From positions 62,001 through 126,000 of the forward strand of contig JAEZDY010000018.1 of assembly GCA_023417935.1 (NCBI GenBank): DNA of 64,000 nucleotides, given 5' to 3'. The position numbers and the translations under genes are program-made. This document shows positions 16,929 through 24,651 of the stretch, in pieces. The stretch's first letter is position 1, and the number at the start of each line of letters is the position of its first letter. The stretch comes from Bacteroidota bacterium (GTDB lineage: Bacteria; Bacteroidota; Bacteroidia; Bacteroidales; Lentimicrobiaceae). The notes under the pieces are model-generated. The model did not search any database, was not told the DNA's origin, and worked only from the letters and a program-made list of their open reading frames with translations.

Positions 16929-17118
16929 GTTCTGGGTTAAAATGCATAGTGCATAGGGCATAGGGCTATCAGCTATCGGCTATCAGTTTTCAGTTTAAAT
17001 CTGTTTAGCGTTTTGCGTTTAGCGTTTAGCGTTTAGCGTTGGGTCGGTCCCCGAGTTTTTATCGAGGGGTTAGCCTTTCACTTGAACCCCTTGAACTCCT
17101 TGAACCCTTTGAACTATA
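16929..17118. repeat. Spacer made of short word repeats
   Basis: It contains GGTTCTGAG, CATAGGGCATAGGG, CTATCAGCTATC, GTTTAGCGTTTAGCGTTTAGCG (17003-17040, given here as a 9-nt unit), the CCCCGAG-TTTTTAT-CGAGGGG word (17047-17068) and CTTGAACTCCTTGAACCC. No gene is seen. Confidence 0.7.
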
Positions 17119-17121
17119 ATC

Positions 17122-17667
17122 TTATTGCGTCGGCGCCATCTTATGCCCTACAACCCCAAGTATGGCAAAAGGAACAATCGCATCAGCGAAATGGGCAAAT
17201 ATATCGGGGGCTTTGTACCAGATAAAATTGGTATAGGGTACAAAGAAAAATCCGATCATTCCAACCGCCAGCGCAACTAACATCCTGTTCATCAAAGTAG
17301 GATCCTTTTGCTGCAGGAAAAGCCAGAATAAAAGGAAGGAAATCACGAAACATACCATGAATCCCCTGATCATATTCATGGGCATGCTCATTGTATTTGT
17401 TTCATGATAATTAATTACTGCCCAGGGCTTACCATCAAAATCCTTCATTATTTCTTCCTGCTGAGCCATACTCAGCGAGGGATCAGGCTGTCCAAGAAAG
17501 TACATTCCCTCTGTAAGCCCTTGCTTTACACACTCCTGCAATATACTATCCTGCACCGGGGTGTATTCGGCTGCCGACTTATGAAAATTAGGCATGGCAT
17601 ACGACAGGAACTGCCACGCAAATATCACGACCGCACCAATTAATGAGAAAAGTAATTTTGTTTTCAT
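17122..17667 (-). CDS. Hypothetical inner-membrane protein
   Basis: 181 residues with four predicted membrane segments: residues about 5-24, 100-120, 128-147 and 156-173. A periplasmic loop of about 75 residues follows the first (SAAEYTPVQDSILQECV...). No family was recognised with confidence. The first segment could be an uncleaved signal anchor. A TATCTTTG promoter box lies 20 nt upstream on the minus strand at 17687-17694. The 3' end runs into repeat-rich spacer. Confidence 0.6.
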   Translation of the reverse strand: MKTKLLFSLIGAVVIFAWQFLSYAMPNFHKSAAEYTPVQDSILQECVKQGLTEGMYFLGQPDPSLSMAQQEEIMKDFDGKPWAVINYHETNTMSMPMNMIRGFMVCFVISFLLFWLFLQQKDPTLMNRMLVALAVGMIGFFFVPYTNFIWYKAPDIFAHFADAIVPFAILGVVGHKMAPTQ

Positions 17668-17686
17668 GATTTGTTGTTTTTATATT

Positions 17687-17694
17687 CAAAGATA
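17687..17694 (-). promoter_or_regulatory. -7 box (TATCTTTG) of the membrane-protein gene
   Basis: This is an exact TAnnTTTG match on the minus strand, 20 nt before the ATG at 17667. The expected TTG -33 position falls in repeat words and is only approximate. Confidence 0.5.
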
Positions 17695-17887
17695 CACAGT
17701 TTTTAGATATCAGCAGTCAGCAGTCAGCTATCAGCTTTCAGCTTTCAGCTCACTACTCACTACTCACTACTCACTACTAAATTGGTTCTGAGTTCTGAGT
17801 TCTGGGTTCAGCGTTGTTTAGCGTTTTATGTTTAGCGTTGAAGGAAGTTCTTTTAACTTTTATTTATTAAATCCCTTCCCAAACCAC

Positions 17888-17979
17888 TCGCACACCCGAG
17901 GCATTTCCCTCGCATTGTATTCGCATTTTAGCGCTTAAATGCGAACTATATGCGAACGATATGCGAACGAAGTGCGACT
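17888..17979. repeat. Symmetric 11-bp-period array of TCGCA / TGCGA motifs
   Basis: TCGCA occurs at 17888, 17910 and 17921, with a degenerate AGGCA at 17899. The inverse TGCGA occurs at 17940, 17951 and 17962, with TGCGA again at 17973. All steps within each half are exactly 11 bp, so every copy faces the same side of the helix. The two halves form one large palindrome. No gene starts immediately next to it. Confidence 0.75.
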
Positions 17980-18031
17980 ACAGGAAAAATTACACAGCAA
18001 AAGTCCTAAGAAATTATACCACCAAAACTCC

Positions 18032-18203
18032 ATGAGATTCCTCCCAAAAAAGGTCGGAATGACCTGCTATGGATCTTAGGAGAGAAAACAGAAAAAGAGA
18101 AGGGCGGCAATGCCGCCCTTCTCTTTTTCTGTTTTCTCTAGACCAACAAAGTGCAACGTCATTCCGAACTCCGCTTTTTTTGAGCGGAGTGAGGAATCTC
18201 ATT
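18032..18203. repeat. Nested-palindrome interspersed element, copy A
   Basis: The outer arms are GAGATTCCTCCC...GGTCGGAATGAC on the left and GTCATTCCGAACTCCGC...GAGTGAGGAATCTC on the right. Between them is a perfect inverted repeat with 29-nt arms (18081-18109 and 18111-18139) around a single unpaired A. The centre reads GCGGCAATGCCGC. Copy B at 30936 has the same outer arms and centre but different inner arms. Confidence 0.85.
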
Positions 18204-18271
18204 AGCTATCAGCTATCAGCTATCAGTTTTCACCTCACTACTCACTACTCATTACTCACTACTCTTTCTGC

Positions 18272-18952
18272 CTACTTCGTCCCCCAGCTCACCAATCTCC
18301 TCTCCTTATACGTAGGATCACTGGCGTAGATTTCCAGCGTTTCACTTACAATTCCTATGTCCCGCGTATAGCGTGTGTTTGAAAACCTGGTCTTAAGCAT
18401 CCCAATGCTAAACCAATCAGCGAGTTCGTATTTTGCCTGGTAGGTACGGGTTAAAAAATTACCTGCCGGAGTAATGATGTTTTTATCCTTGTCAACCATC
18501 ATTGAAGTAACAACATAGAGCGTATCCACTTCATCGCCGTTGGTTCTTATACTGTACCTGGTTTCAAATATTGTTGTGAAGTCTTCTGCAGAAAAGTGGA
18601 CTTTGCCATTTCTATCATAAATAACACCTTCAAATTCACGCCAGTAATAAGTACCAAATTTGGGAATACTTATTCTTGGCCTGATCATTTTAAAGTATGT
18701 ATGCTCACCAATAACCGTATCATTTTCAATATAACAGGTATCGAATTTATCAAGGGGAGTTTCAATACCATTGGTATCAATGTGGTAATGCTGATAAATC
18801 CAGTAGTTCCCCACTTTAAGGTTTCCGTATTCCGGATACACAACAGGTTCAACAGGAGGTTCAATAACAGGTGGTTCAACAACAGGGGGTTCGTCCTTTT
18901 TACAAGCTGCTATAACAATAATTCCAAGCAGAATCATCAGAAACTTCTTCAT
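18272..18952 (-). CDS. Lipoprotein with proline-rich linker
   Basis: 226-residue lipoprotein: signal MKKFLMILLGIIVIAACKK with lipobox IIVIAAC (lipidated Cys17), then a PPVVEPPVIEPPVEP linker that would hold the domain away from the membrane. The folded part is beta-rich (GNLKVGNYWIYQHYHIDT, YKERRLVSW) and resembles generic Bacteroidota surface or periplasmic lipoproteins with a WIY motif. No enzymatic motif is seen. Likely anchored in the outer membrane. Confidence 0.65.
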   Translation of the reverse strand: MKKFLMILLGIIVIAACKKDEPPVVEPPVIEPPVEPVVYPEYGNLKVGNYWIYQHYHIDTNGIETPLDKFDTCYIENDTVIGEHTYFKMIRPRISIPKFGTYYWREFEGVIYDRNGKVHFSAEDFTTIFETRYSIRTNGDEVDTLYVVTSMMVDKDKNIITPAGNFLTRTYQAKYELADWFSIGMLKTRFSNTRYTRDIGIVSETLEIYASDPTYKERRLVSWGTK

Positions 18953-19025
18953 ATCGATAAGAGTTTTAAAGTTATAACCTTAACGAAAGTATTTCCAACA
19001 TATTTTATGCAATCAATAAAAAAGC

Positions 19026-19318
19026 ATAAGCATAGGGCTATCAGCAACGGTCCCCGTCCGGCCTAGGTTAGGCAGGCGGACTCCCCTGAGCGCGGAGCAG
19101 TCGAAGGGTTAAGAATTTTGGAGTTGCAGCCGTTAAAAAAAATCTCAGTGTTCGAAGCCTCCTGAAGTCAAATAGAGAGCAGAAGGCTGGTCAGGAGAAT
19201 GCAAAATAAGAGTGTTACAGTGGTGGCTAGAGCTTCAGAAAGTGGGCAGGCAACCGATATAGTGAACAGCCCAACCATCCGAAGGGTTTTTTTGTGTCAA
19301 GACAAAAAAGAACAGAAA
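19026..19318. repeat. Long interspersed repeat (shared with 32970-33330)
   Basis: It shares with the second copy the blocks GGCGGACTCCCC, GAAGTTGCAGCCGTTAAAAA (here GGAGTTGCAGCC) and AATCTC-GTGTTC, and ends in a similar hairpin around TCAAGACAAA. The 403-nt spacer holds no gene. Confidence 0.65.
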
Positions 19319-19322
19319 TAAT

Positions 19323-19330
19323 TACTTTTG
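19323..19330 (+). promoter_or_regulatory. -7 box (TACTTTTG) for the DUF4395 gene
   Basis: It matches TAnnTTTG, 26 nt upstream of the ATG at 19356. The nearest TTTG upstream (19291-19294) is at a longer than normal spacing. Confidence 0.4.
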
Positions 19331-19355
19331 TACTCCCACAAAACCTAACAACCAA

Positions 19356-19889
19356 ATGCAAATCTTCACATTCGGCGAATACATCGACGGAAAATCATAC
19401 AAAGTACTGGATGAACGTAAAATGAGAGCCAGCGCCGGCATTATGTTTATTTTCGGATTGATCGCCTCCATCAACGGATTCATATTCAGCCGGTACGAAA
19501 TCATCCCCTACGTCATGGGCATATTGGTCATGAACTTTATGATAGGCTTATTTATCAATCCAAAGTTTTCGCCTACAGTTATGCTGGCATCTGTTTTAAC
19601 ATGGCGACAATCACCGCAGCCAATCGGAGCAGTTCAGAAGAAATTTGCCTGGAGCTTAGGACTCGCACTTTCAGGTACCATATTCGTGCTGTCACTCTTT
19701 CTGCAAACCGACAACAGCTATTTTGAACCGGTTTGCATGCTATGTCTCATCTGTATGCTGATGTTGTATCTTGAAACAGCCTTTGGCATCTGCGTTGGCT
19801 GTCATTTATACAAGTTCGCAGTAGCGATAAAATTGCTTCCCAAACCAAAAGAAAAACCCAACTGCATGGGGGATAGTTGTGCTGTTTAG
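19356..19889 (+). CDS. DUF4395-family membrane protein
   Basis: 177-residue inner-membrane protein with four hydrophobic segments. It carries the characteristic C-terminal DUF4395 segment with paired cysteines (CMLCLICMLML ... FGICVGCHLYK). Further cysteines at the end (NCMGDSCAV) suggest redox or metal chemistry, and DUF4395 proteins are often near thiol/sulfur genes, although none is adjacent here. The function of the family is not established. Standard start with a -7 box upstream. Confidence 0.8.
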   Translation: MQIFTFGEYIDGKSYKVLDERKMRASAGIMFIFGLIASINGFIFSRYEIIPYVMGILVMNFMIGLFINPKFSPTVMLASVLTWRQSPQPIGAVQKKFAWSLGLALSGTIFVLSLFLQTDNSYFEPVCMLCLICMLMLYLETAFGICVGCHLYKFAVAIKLLPKPKEKPNCMGDSCAV

Positions 19890-20039
19890 CTGTTAGCCTC
19901 GGTCCCCGAGTTTTTATCGAGGGGTTAGCCTTTAGCCTTGTTTAATTGCCTTTAGCCTTACTTCACAAGCATAGCTGCTGCAGCATTAGCAAGAAGAAAC
20001 CTGAACGTATCATGCAAATCGCTGCGAATCCAGACATAA
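19890..20039. repeat. TAGCC words and CCCCGAG hairpin word
   Basis: GGTCCCCGAGTTTTTATCG and TAGCCTTTAGCC words fill the spacer. The same hairpin word recurs at 20371-20396. No gene seen. Confidence 0.6.
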
Positions 20040-20315
20040 GTACGGTTTTGTGGCATCACCTGCACAGTTCTGAGCAAACAAGAACAGCCTTTGCCTGCGT
20101 TGAAAGTATATCCCAACCCGGTTTCATCTGTTTTTACCATCAATGCTTCAGCTATTCAGGAAGCGCAAATCTATAACATCGCAGGTAACCTTGTCAGGAT
20201 ACTACCCAAATCACAAAGGATTTACAACATAGCTGATCTCCCGCGAGGACTCTATGTGTTAAATGTAAAAACCTCAGATGGTATAATGCTCCATCAGAAG
20301 ATATTGAAGCAATAA
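20040..20315 (+). pseudogene. Orphan T9SS sorting-domain remnant
   Basis: Reading from a stop at about 20037, the frame encodes PALKVYPNPVSSVFTI ... YNIAGNLVRILP ... DLPRGLYVLNVKTSDGIMLHQ, a complete T9SS type A sorting domain. There is no cargo, no signal peptide and no ATG. It is the 3' end of a lost secreted-protein gene. Confidence 0.75.
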
Positions 20316-20434
20316 ATTACCCAATGCAGCGAAGCGCAATTGCAAATCTTCACTTTATACTTTAGCCTTGGTCCCCGAGTTTTTATCGAGGTGTTAGCCA
20401 TTAGCCTTTAGCCTTTTTCAATTGCCTTTGGCCT

Positions 20435-21292
20435 TTATTCCACATCAGCACCCTGCGCCATTTCACGTGCTTTCTCGGCATTTTCACGCGAAGCAGTCAT
20501 ACCCATCTCAACTGCTTTCTCGTAATGCATCCTGGCTTCATCGTACTTGCCTTTTTTCATGCAAAATTCGCCATAGCTGTCGTGGGCATTTGCTTCATTG
20601 GGGCTCACCTTAAGGTATTGGTTGAAAGCTTCTTCGGCTTTATCCATATTACCTTTTTCCATATGGTAGTAACCCAAATCGTTCCAGGCAGGGCCATGGT
20701 TAGGGAATTTTTCAACAGTTGTTTGAACATACTTATGGGCCAGTTCGGGATCATTCAGGATAAAACGTGACATCGCTTTAGCAAATTCATACGATTGAAT
20801 AATATCGGGATGTTGATTCACCATCTGATCAATGTTTTCCCTGAACTTGTTGGTATTGTTTTCTTTGATGTTTACCAGTACTTCTCTCATTATTTTTTCA
20901 GGTGCTGTGAGTTTGTCCTGTGGTAAACCAAGGGCTTTGTCAAGTTTATTACTTAATTCACCCTTCTCTCTTGATTTAGCTACCTCACTTGATCTACCCA
21001 TCTCATTTGATTTATTCTGCTCATTGATGTATTTGAAGATGGCGGCATTGGCATATGCAAGGAAAAATACGGGATCTTCATTTAATGCTTGTTCCAACTT
21101 TCCCTTATATTCTTCGTGTCTAGCATTCCACAGATAGTCGAGGGCTTGAGTGAAGCTTTCCCTGGCTTCCGCGGAGTTGGTTGACATTGGCCAGAATTTC
21201 TTATCGTTATTGACCTGATTATTCTGGGCTGAGCTGGTGGTATAATTGAATATAAGCACCAGTACAACGAGTATTGTGATTATATTTTTCAT
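20435..21292 (-). CDS. Exported tetratricopeptide-repeat protein
   Basis: 285 residues with a signal peptide (cleavage near TTSSAQ, residue 23). Helical repeats follow; the clearest are two to three TPR units at about 200-275 (AWNDLGYYHMEKGNMDKAEE, HDSYGEFCMKKGKYDEA). The region around 45-110 is more degenerate helical repeat. It probably acts in the periplasm as a protein-protein scaffold. No partner gene is adjacent. Confidence 0.8.
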   Translation of the reverse strand: MKNIITILVVLVLIFNYTTSSAQNNQVNNDKKFWPMSTNSAEARESFTQALDYLWNARHEEYKGKLEQALNEDPVFFLAYANAAIFKYINEQNKSNEMGRSSEVAKSREKGELSNKLDKALGLPQDKLTAPEKIMREVLVNIKENNTNKFRENIDQMVNQHPDIIQSYEFAKAMSRFILNDPELAHKYVQTTVEKFPNHGPAWNDLGYYHMEKGNMDKAEEAFNQYLKVSPNEANAHDSYGEFCMKKGKYDEARMHYEKAVEMGMTASRENAEKAREMAQGADVE

Positions 21293-21366
21293 AATGCTGA
21301 GTTTTAGTTATTTAGGATAAACAATAAAAATGAATTTATGACTTTCTAAATAATTTCCAAATAATA

Positions 21367-21387
21367 GGGACGCGATTATCGCGTCCC
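21367..21387. repeat. GGGACGCGAT hairpin (GACGC family)
   Basis: GGGACGCGAT and ATCGCGTCCC pair perfectly around one base, followed by CTACATT. Related hairpins at 26831, 31133 and 45270 share the GACGC/GCGTC stem and the CTACATT flank. Confidence 0.7.
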
Positions 21388-21486
21388 TACATTAACAAAT
21401 CAAGCAATCCCCAGCGGTTAAACAACCATGAACAACCATGAACAACCTTGAACAACATTGAACAACCTTTTAACGCCGAAGGCTTC

Positions 21487-21845
21487 CTAATCCCTAACAC
21501 ACCTTACACTAAACCCAAACGACTTCACCGGTATGGTTGACCTGCTAACCTGAGGACTTAAGTTGGTAAGCCGCCGTGTCCAGGCATTGATTGGTGAATC
21601 GGTGGCTTCGGTTGATGTCCAGTAGTTGGCTATCGTCCCTGTACCGAAGAAATTGAGGGTGAGGCTGTTCATAATCCCACCGGGCAGTGCATTAAAACCA
21701 CTGCTATTAGTGCCGTTGCCATCAGCAAGCCATCCGCTGGTTGATTTCATCTGCGTGCCTTCATCTGTACCACGGTTGACTGAAGCATCAGCATCTGCCT
21801 GCGACATCCCCAATGCCATTTCAAGTTGCTTGAACTGCCGGGGGC
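21487..21845 (-). pseudogene. C-terminal fragment of a FISUMP-domain protein
   Basis: The minus strand reads EMALGMSQADADAS ... GTDEGTQMKSTSGWLADGNG ... GFNALPGG ... YWTSTEATDSPINAWTRRL ... KSFGFSVRCVRD, the C-terminal half of a Fibrobacter succinogenes major (FISUMP) domain. The signal peptide and N-terminal half are missing. Upstream codons are the antisense of a different gene fragment, so this is a broken gene. Confidence 0.75.
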
Positions 21846-21849
21846 CTAT

Positions 21850-22078
21850 TCCTACCGTGACTTTCCTGAAGGAGTGCATCCGCAAAATGGCGGAGTTCAA
21901 GCAGAATTATTTCACGCTTTATACGGAGCATGTTTTCAGGCTAAACAGCTTCCCTGATATCGCCCCGCCCGATGGGCTGACCGCCGAAGAGGTGAAGGAG
22001 CTTATTGATTTTGCCGACTGCTACCACATTGACATGGTGGGGTCGAAAAAGAACTATCAATGTTACATTTCAAACTAA
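21850..22078 (+). pseudogene. Fragment of a GH20-like glycoside hydrolase
   Basis: The plus strand reads MAEFKQNYFTLYTEHVF ... PDIAPPDGLTAEEVKELIDF ... IDMVGSKKNYQC, similar to the (beta/alpha)8 core of beta-N-acetylhexosaminidase-like enzymes. Then it stops. About 75 codons remain of a gene normally several hundred long. It abuts the antiparallel FISUMP fragment at about 21845, a junction between two broken genes. Confidence 0.6.
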
Positions 22079-22093
22079 CAGATTGTTGAATAT

Positions 22094-22125
22094 GTTGTAT
22101 AATTGCCTGTAACTTATTATCTTTG
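22094..22125 (+). promoter_or_regulatory. Textbook Bacteroidota promoter (TTG-N20-TATCTTTG)
   Basis: GTTG at 22094-22097 and TATCTTTG at 22118-22125 are separated by 20 nt, matching the primary sigma consensus of the phylum. The ATG of the small gene follows 29 nt later. Confidence 0.75.
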
Positions 22126-22154
22126 CAAAAAATTAAAGATCAAAATAATATATC

Positions 22155-22361
22155 ATGTACACACATAACAGGTTTTACACCAACCCATTTGCGAAGCACA
22201 TCGAGAAATTAGACCAACTAAGAAGGCAGCTTGCAGCGCGCCACTCAACAGGCAACTCCCCCATTAAAGTAACCCCTGAAGAGGAAGAAAAAGCTGATGC
22301 AGCCATCCTTCAAATTCAAACGGTTATTGATACTTTAAGAGAACTCGACAAGAGGAGATAA
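22155..22361 (+). CDS. Small helical hypothetical protein
   Basis: 68-residue, highly charged and probably all-helical protein (HIEKLDQLRRQLAARH ... EEEEKADAAILQIQTVIDTL). It lacks a signal peptide or domain match. The strong promoter directly upstream (22094-22125) supports real expression. It may form a coiled coil or act as a small adaptor. Function unknown. Confidence 0.6.
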   Translation: MYTHNRFYTNPFAKHIEKLDQLRRQLAARHSTGNSPIKVTPEEEEKADAAILQIQTVIDTLRELDKRR

Positions 22362-22375
22362 TTGGTTCCTGGTTC

Positions 22376-22406
22376 TCACTACTCACTACTCACAACTCAC
22401 TACTCT
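22376..22406. repeat. ACTCACT word array in a 293-nt spacer
   Basis: ACTCACTACTCACAACTC words follow the small gene. The rest of the spacer to 22654 has an imperfect ACGTCTG/CAGATACGT inverted repeat near 22432-22453 and a T-rich run, but no gene. Confidence 0.55.
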
Positions 22407-22654
22407 TTAGGCTAAAGCCTTTAGAACATATACGTCTGCTCAACAGATACGTACGATTATTCATCAAATCCATACGAATATACATTTGTTCCCTTTTTGC
22501 CCTTTTTTTTTATTATCTTTATATCCAAATCCCCTGGCCTGGCTGTTACGCTCAAATTAGCTATTGAGACGCGCATATAGTGATCCGGCCTTTCCTCGAA
22601 TCCGTCTGGTTATTTTTTTGAGAACTGTATTTTCATTTCTTAAAATATATACCG

Positions 22655-22771
22655 ATGAGAAAAATTTACCTTTTCCTCCTGATCATGGTGGCATCAACAG
22701 CAGGTGCCCAGATCATTCATGTGCCTGCCGATTATCCTACCATTCAGCAAGGCATTGACGCAGCACAATAA
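22655..22771 (+). pseudogene. Truncated N terminus of a secreted beta-helix protein
   Basis: An ATG with a good signal peptide (MRKIYLFLLIMVASTAGAQ) leads into IIHVPADYPTIQQGIDAAQ and then a stop after 38 residues. The HVPADYPTIQ-x-GI-x-AA sequence is the usual start of right-handed beta-helix (pectate-lyase-like) domains. Everything downstream is lost. Confidence 0.75.
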
Positions 22772-22910
22772 TGAAAAACATCATCTTCCCTGTAAATATT
22801 GAAGTGGCTGAGACTTCTTGTTGTTTTACCGGGATATTCTACAAGTGCTGCAAGGCTCCAGTTGCCAACAAAACCAAGGGTCGTTAGTGAAGTGGGATAC
22901 TGCCGTTCCA
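22772..22910 (-). pseudogene. Possible coding remnant
   Basis: The minus strand is open for about 46 codons with protein-like text (TLGFVGNWSLAALVEYPG, SHFNIYREDD) bounded by the repeat element at 22912. Family not recognised; it may be chance. Confidence 0.3.
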
Positions 22911-22911
22911 T

Positions 22912-23016
22912 GAGATTCCTCCCGAAAAGGTCGGAATGACGGTGGTACCATGGGTTCTATCAACAATCTGCAACGTCATTCCGAATTCCGCCTTTTTTAG
23001 CGGAGTGAGGAATCTC
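22912..23016. repeat. Interspersed element, copy E (short form)
   Basis: It has both outer arms (GAGATTCCTCCCGAAAAGG ... GAGTGAGGAATCTC) but, unlike copies A and B, no long inner palindrome between them. The flank GCCGTTCCAT on its left is shared with the half copy at 29780. Confidence 0.8.
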
Positions 23017-23060
23017 ATTGACTGGGAATCCCTAACCCCTAACCCCTAACCACTACACCC

Positions 23061-24311
23061 CTAGCAAAGCAACCACTGATAAGCTGGTATCATACTTATG
23101 TTTGATGGAAGTGGCACATCGGGCGTGCTTTCCATCACAATTATTGTTCCTTTTGGTATGTTATAAGTTTCCATAGCCTCCTGTAAACCGGCTAACTCAC
23201 GTTGTGCATTTGCAGAAGTAAGACTGTAAACTACTTGTATTGCTTCGGTTATATGCAGGTTTTCCTTGACCAGGAAATCGCATTCATGCTTCTGAGAAAA
23301 ATAGTAGATCTCTTTACCCCTTCTTTTTAGTTCAATATATATGCAATTCTCGAACAGGCGGCCATTGTTACCGGTAAACCGGAAGCCCAGGCGGGTAGCA
23401 ATTGCATTATCAACGGTATATGCTTTGCGCGAATTCATAATCTGTTTCTTTACCGAAAAGTCAAATTTTTTAAGGTAAGAGAACAGGTAACTTGCTTCGT
23501 AATAATGCAGATAATCCTTGATGGAGCTCAAACTTTTGGCACCTGAAATCTGTTGCAGCGTTGCGTATGAGAACAACTTTGCCACGTTGGAAGCCATAAA
23601 CAAGCCAATTTGTTTAATCTCCTCTACATTACTCAGCTTAAACCTGGTTACAATATCCCTGTATAATATGTCCTGAAAAAGATCATGGGCAATTTCCAGA
23701 TCATTTTCCTTAACAACCAGAGGGAACCCACCTGTTTCCAGATACAATTGCAAGTCATTCATCAATAGCGAACGCTTTTTAACTGACAACTGCCCGATAT
23801 CATAATTCCGCTCCTTGAAGCGTAGTACTTCCGAAAAGGAAAAAGGCCACAATTCAATCACCTTGTTTCTTCCCGTAAGTGAAGTGGATATCTCCGAACT
23901 CAGCAGTTGTGCATTTGAACCAGTCACAAAAATCTTTCTCCCTTGCTCATGCATCCGGTTCACGAACTTCTCCCAGCCGGCTACCATTTGTATTTCATCG
24001 AAGAAGAAGGTAGGTTCTGTGCGATATGTTTCCACGTGAATAGTGTAAACATCATTCAACGTTTGCACACTTGCGGTTATCCGTTCATCATCAAAATTGC
24101 AGTAACAGAACTCAGCAGGTTTCAATTTCATTTTTTCCTTTATCAGGAACAGCAATGACGATTTTCCACTTCGTCGCACACCTGATATCACCACAACCTG
24201 TTGCGTGGTCAAGTACTGTTCAACCAGTATATCGCGATCAATAAGTCCGGTTCTGTTGCTGAAATTCTCCTTTTGGTCAACAAGAATATCGCGCAGTATA
24301 TTTTTATCCAT
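23061..24311 (-). CDS. AAA ATPase with DUF4143 domain
   Basis: 416-residue ATPase of the AAA_14 plus DUF4143 type. It has Walker A GVRRSGKS (44-51), Walker B TFFFDEIQ, sensor ITGSNA-like FVTGSNAQLL, and a C-terminal DUF4143 region (LETGGFPLVVKE, DILYRDIVTRFKL) with a restriction-nuclease-like lobe (HECDFLVKE). The biological role of the family is unclear. I start at ATG 24311 because a TACCTTTG promoter box lies 18 nt upstream and a palindromic operator lies within the longer frame (to 24371), so that extension is unlikely to be translated. Confidence 0.85.
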   Translation of the reverse strand: MDKNILRDILVDQKENFSNRTGLIDRDILVEQYLTTQQVVVISGVRRSGKSSLLFLIKEKMKLKPAEFCYCNFDDERITASVQTLNDVYTIHVETYRTEPTFFFDEIQMVAGWEKFVNRMHEQGRKIFVTGSNAQLLSSEISTSLTGRNKVIELWPFSFSEVLRFKERNYDIGQLSVKKRSLLMNDLQLYLETGGFPLVVKENDLEIAHDLFQDILYRDIVTRFKLSNVEEIKQIGLFMASNVAKLFSYATLQQISGAKSLSSIKDYLHYYEASYLFSYLKKFDFSVKKQIMNSRKAYTVDNAIATRLGFRFTGNNGRLFENCIYIELKRRGKEIYYFSQKHECDFLVKENLHITEAIQVVYSLTSANAQRELAGLQEAMETYNIPKGTIIVMESTPDVPLPSNISMIPAYQWLLC

Positions 24312-24328
24312 GATCTGAATATTTGCGC

Positions 24329-24336
24329 CAAAGGTA
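24329..24336 (-). promoter_or_regulatory. -7 box (TACCTTTG) of the AAA/DUF4143 gene
   Basis: Minus-strand match to TAnnTTTG, 18 nt before the chosen ATG. It supports the shorter start. Confidence 0.6.
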
Positions 24337-24344
24337 ATAATGTT

Positions 24345-24396
24345 TTCGTTATCAACGAACATAATATGCAATAATTATTCGTTTGCAACGAATAAT
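24345..24396. promoter_or_regulatory. Two palindromic operators TTCGTT-N3-AACGAA
   Basis: TTCGTTATCAACGAA at 24345-24359 and ATTATTCGTT-TGC-AACGAATAAT at 24374-24396 share the same half-site and a 3-nt centre. They lie 33 bp apart (three helical turns) and overlap the expected -33 region. A dimeric repressor, possibly autoregulation, would fit. Confidence 0.65.
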
Positions 24397-24402
24397 GTTC
24401 CG

Positions 24403-24461
24403 GCAGGACGTAGCCCTCACCCCCGGCCCCTCTCCCAGAGGTAGAGGGGAGGAGGGAATTC
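24403..24461 (+). repeat. Partial third copy of the 233-bp repeat
   Basis: GGCAGGACGTAGCCCTCACC through AGAGGGGAGGAGGGAATT matches the middle of the repeats at 26821-27053 and 31123-31354. Confidence 0.7.
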
Positions 24462-24495
24462 TATGTATAACGGTGCGGAACATAAGGTTAAGGTT

Positions 24496-24550
24496 AAACC
24501 ATCAAAGTGATAGCATACTCTGTAACCAATGTAAGTATCGAGCTTATCGA
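24496..24550 (-). pseudogene. Fragment of a paralogue of the outer-membrane gene at 30020
   Basis: ACCATCAAAGTGATAGC through AAGTATCGAGCTTATCGA is nearly identical to 30179-30229, inside the OMP gene. It encodes the same DKLDTYIGYR-x-x-YHFDG stretch on the minus strand. About 18 codons remain. Confidence 0.7.
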
Positions 24551-24651
24551 ACTAACGTGGTGAAATGATGAACAATGATGAGATATAGAAGGTTAATAAA
24601 ACCAGCTATATGGCATTTATACATACATTAGATCTAAAACAGATACAGGCA

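Noticed and set aside
22428..22488. Possible fifth phased array (ATACG motifs)
   Set aside because: ATACG copies at 22430, 22447 and 22472 do not keep an 11-bp step.
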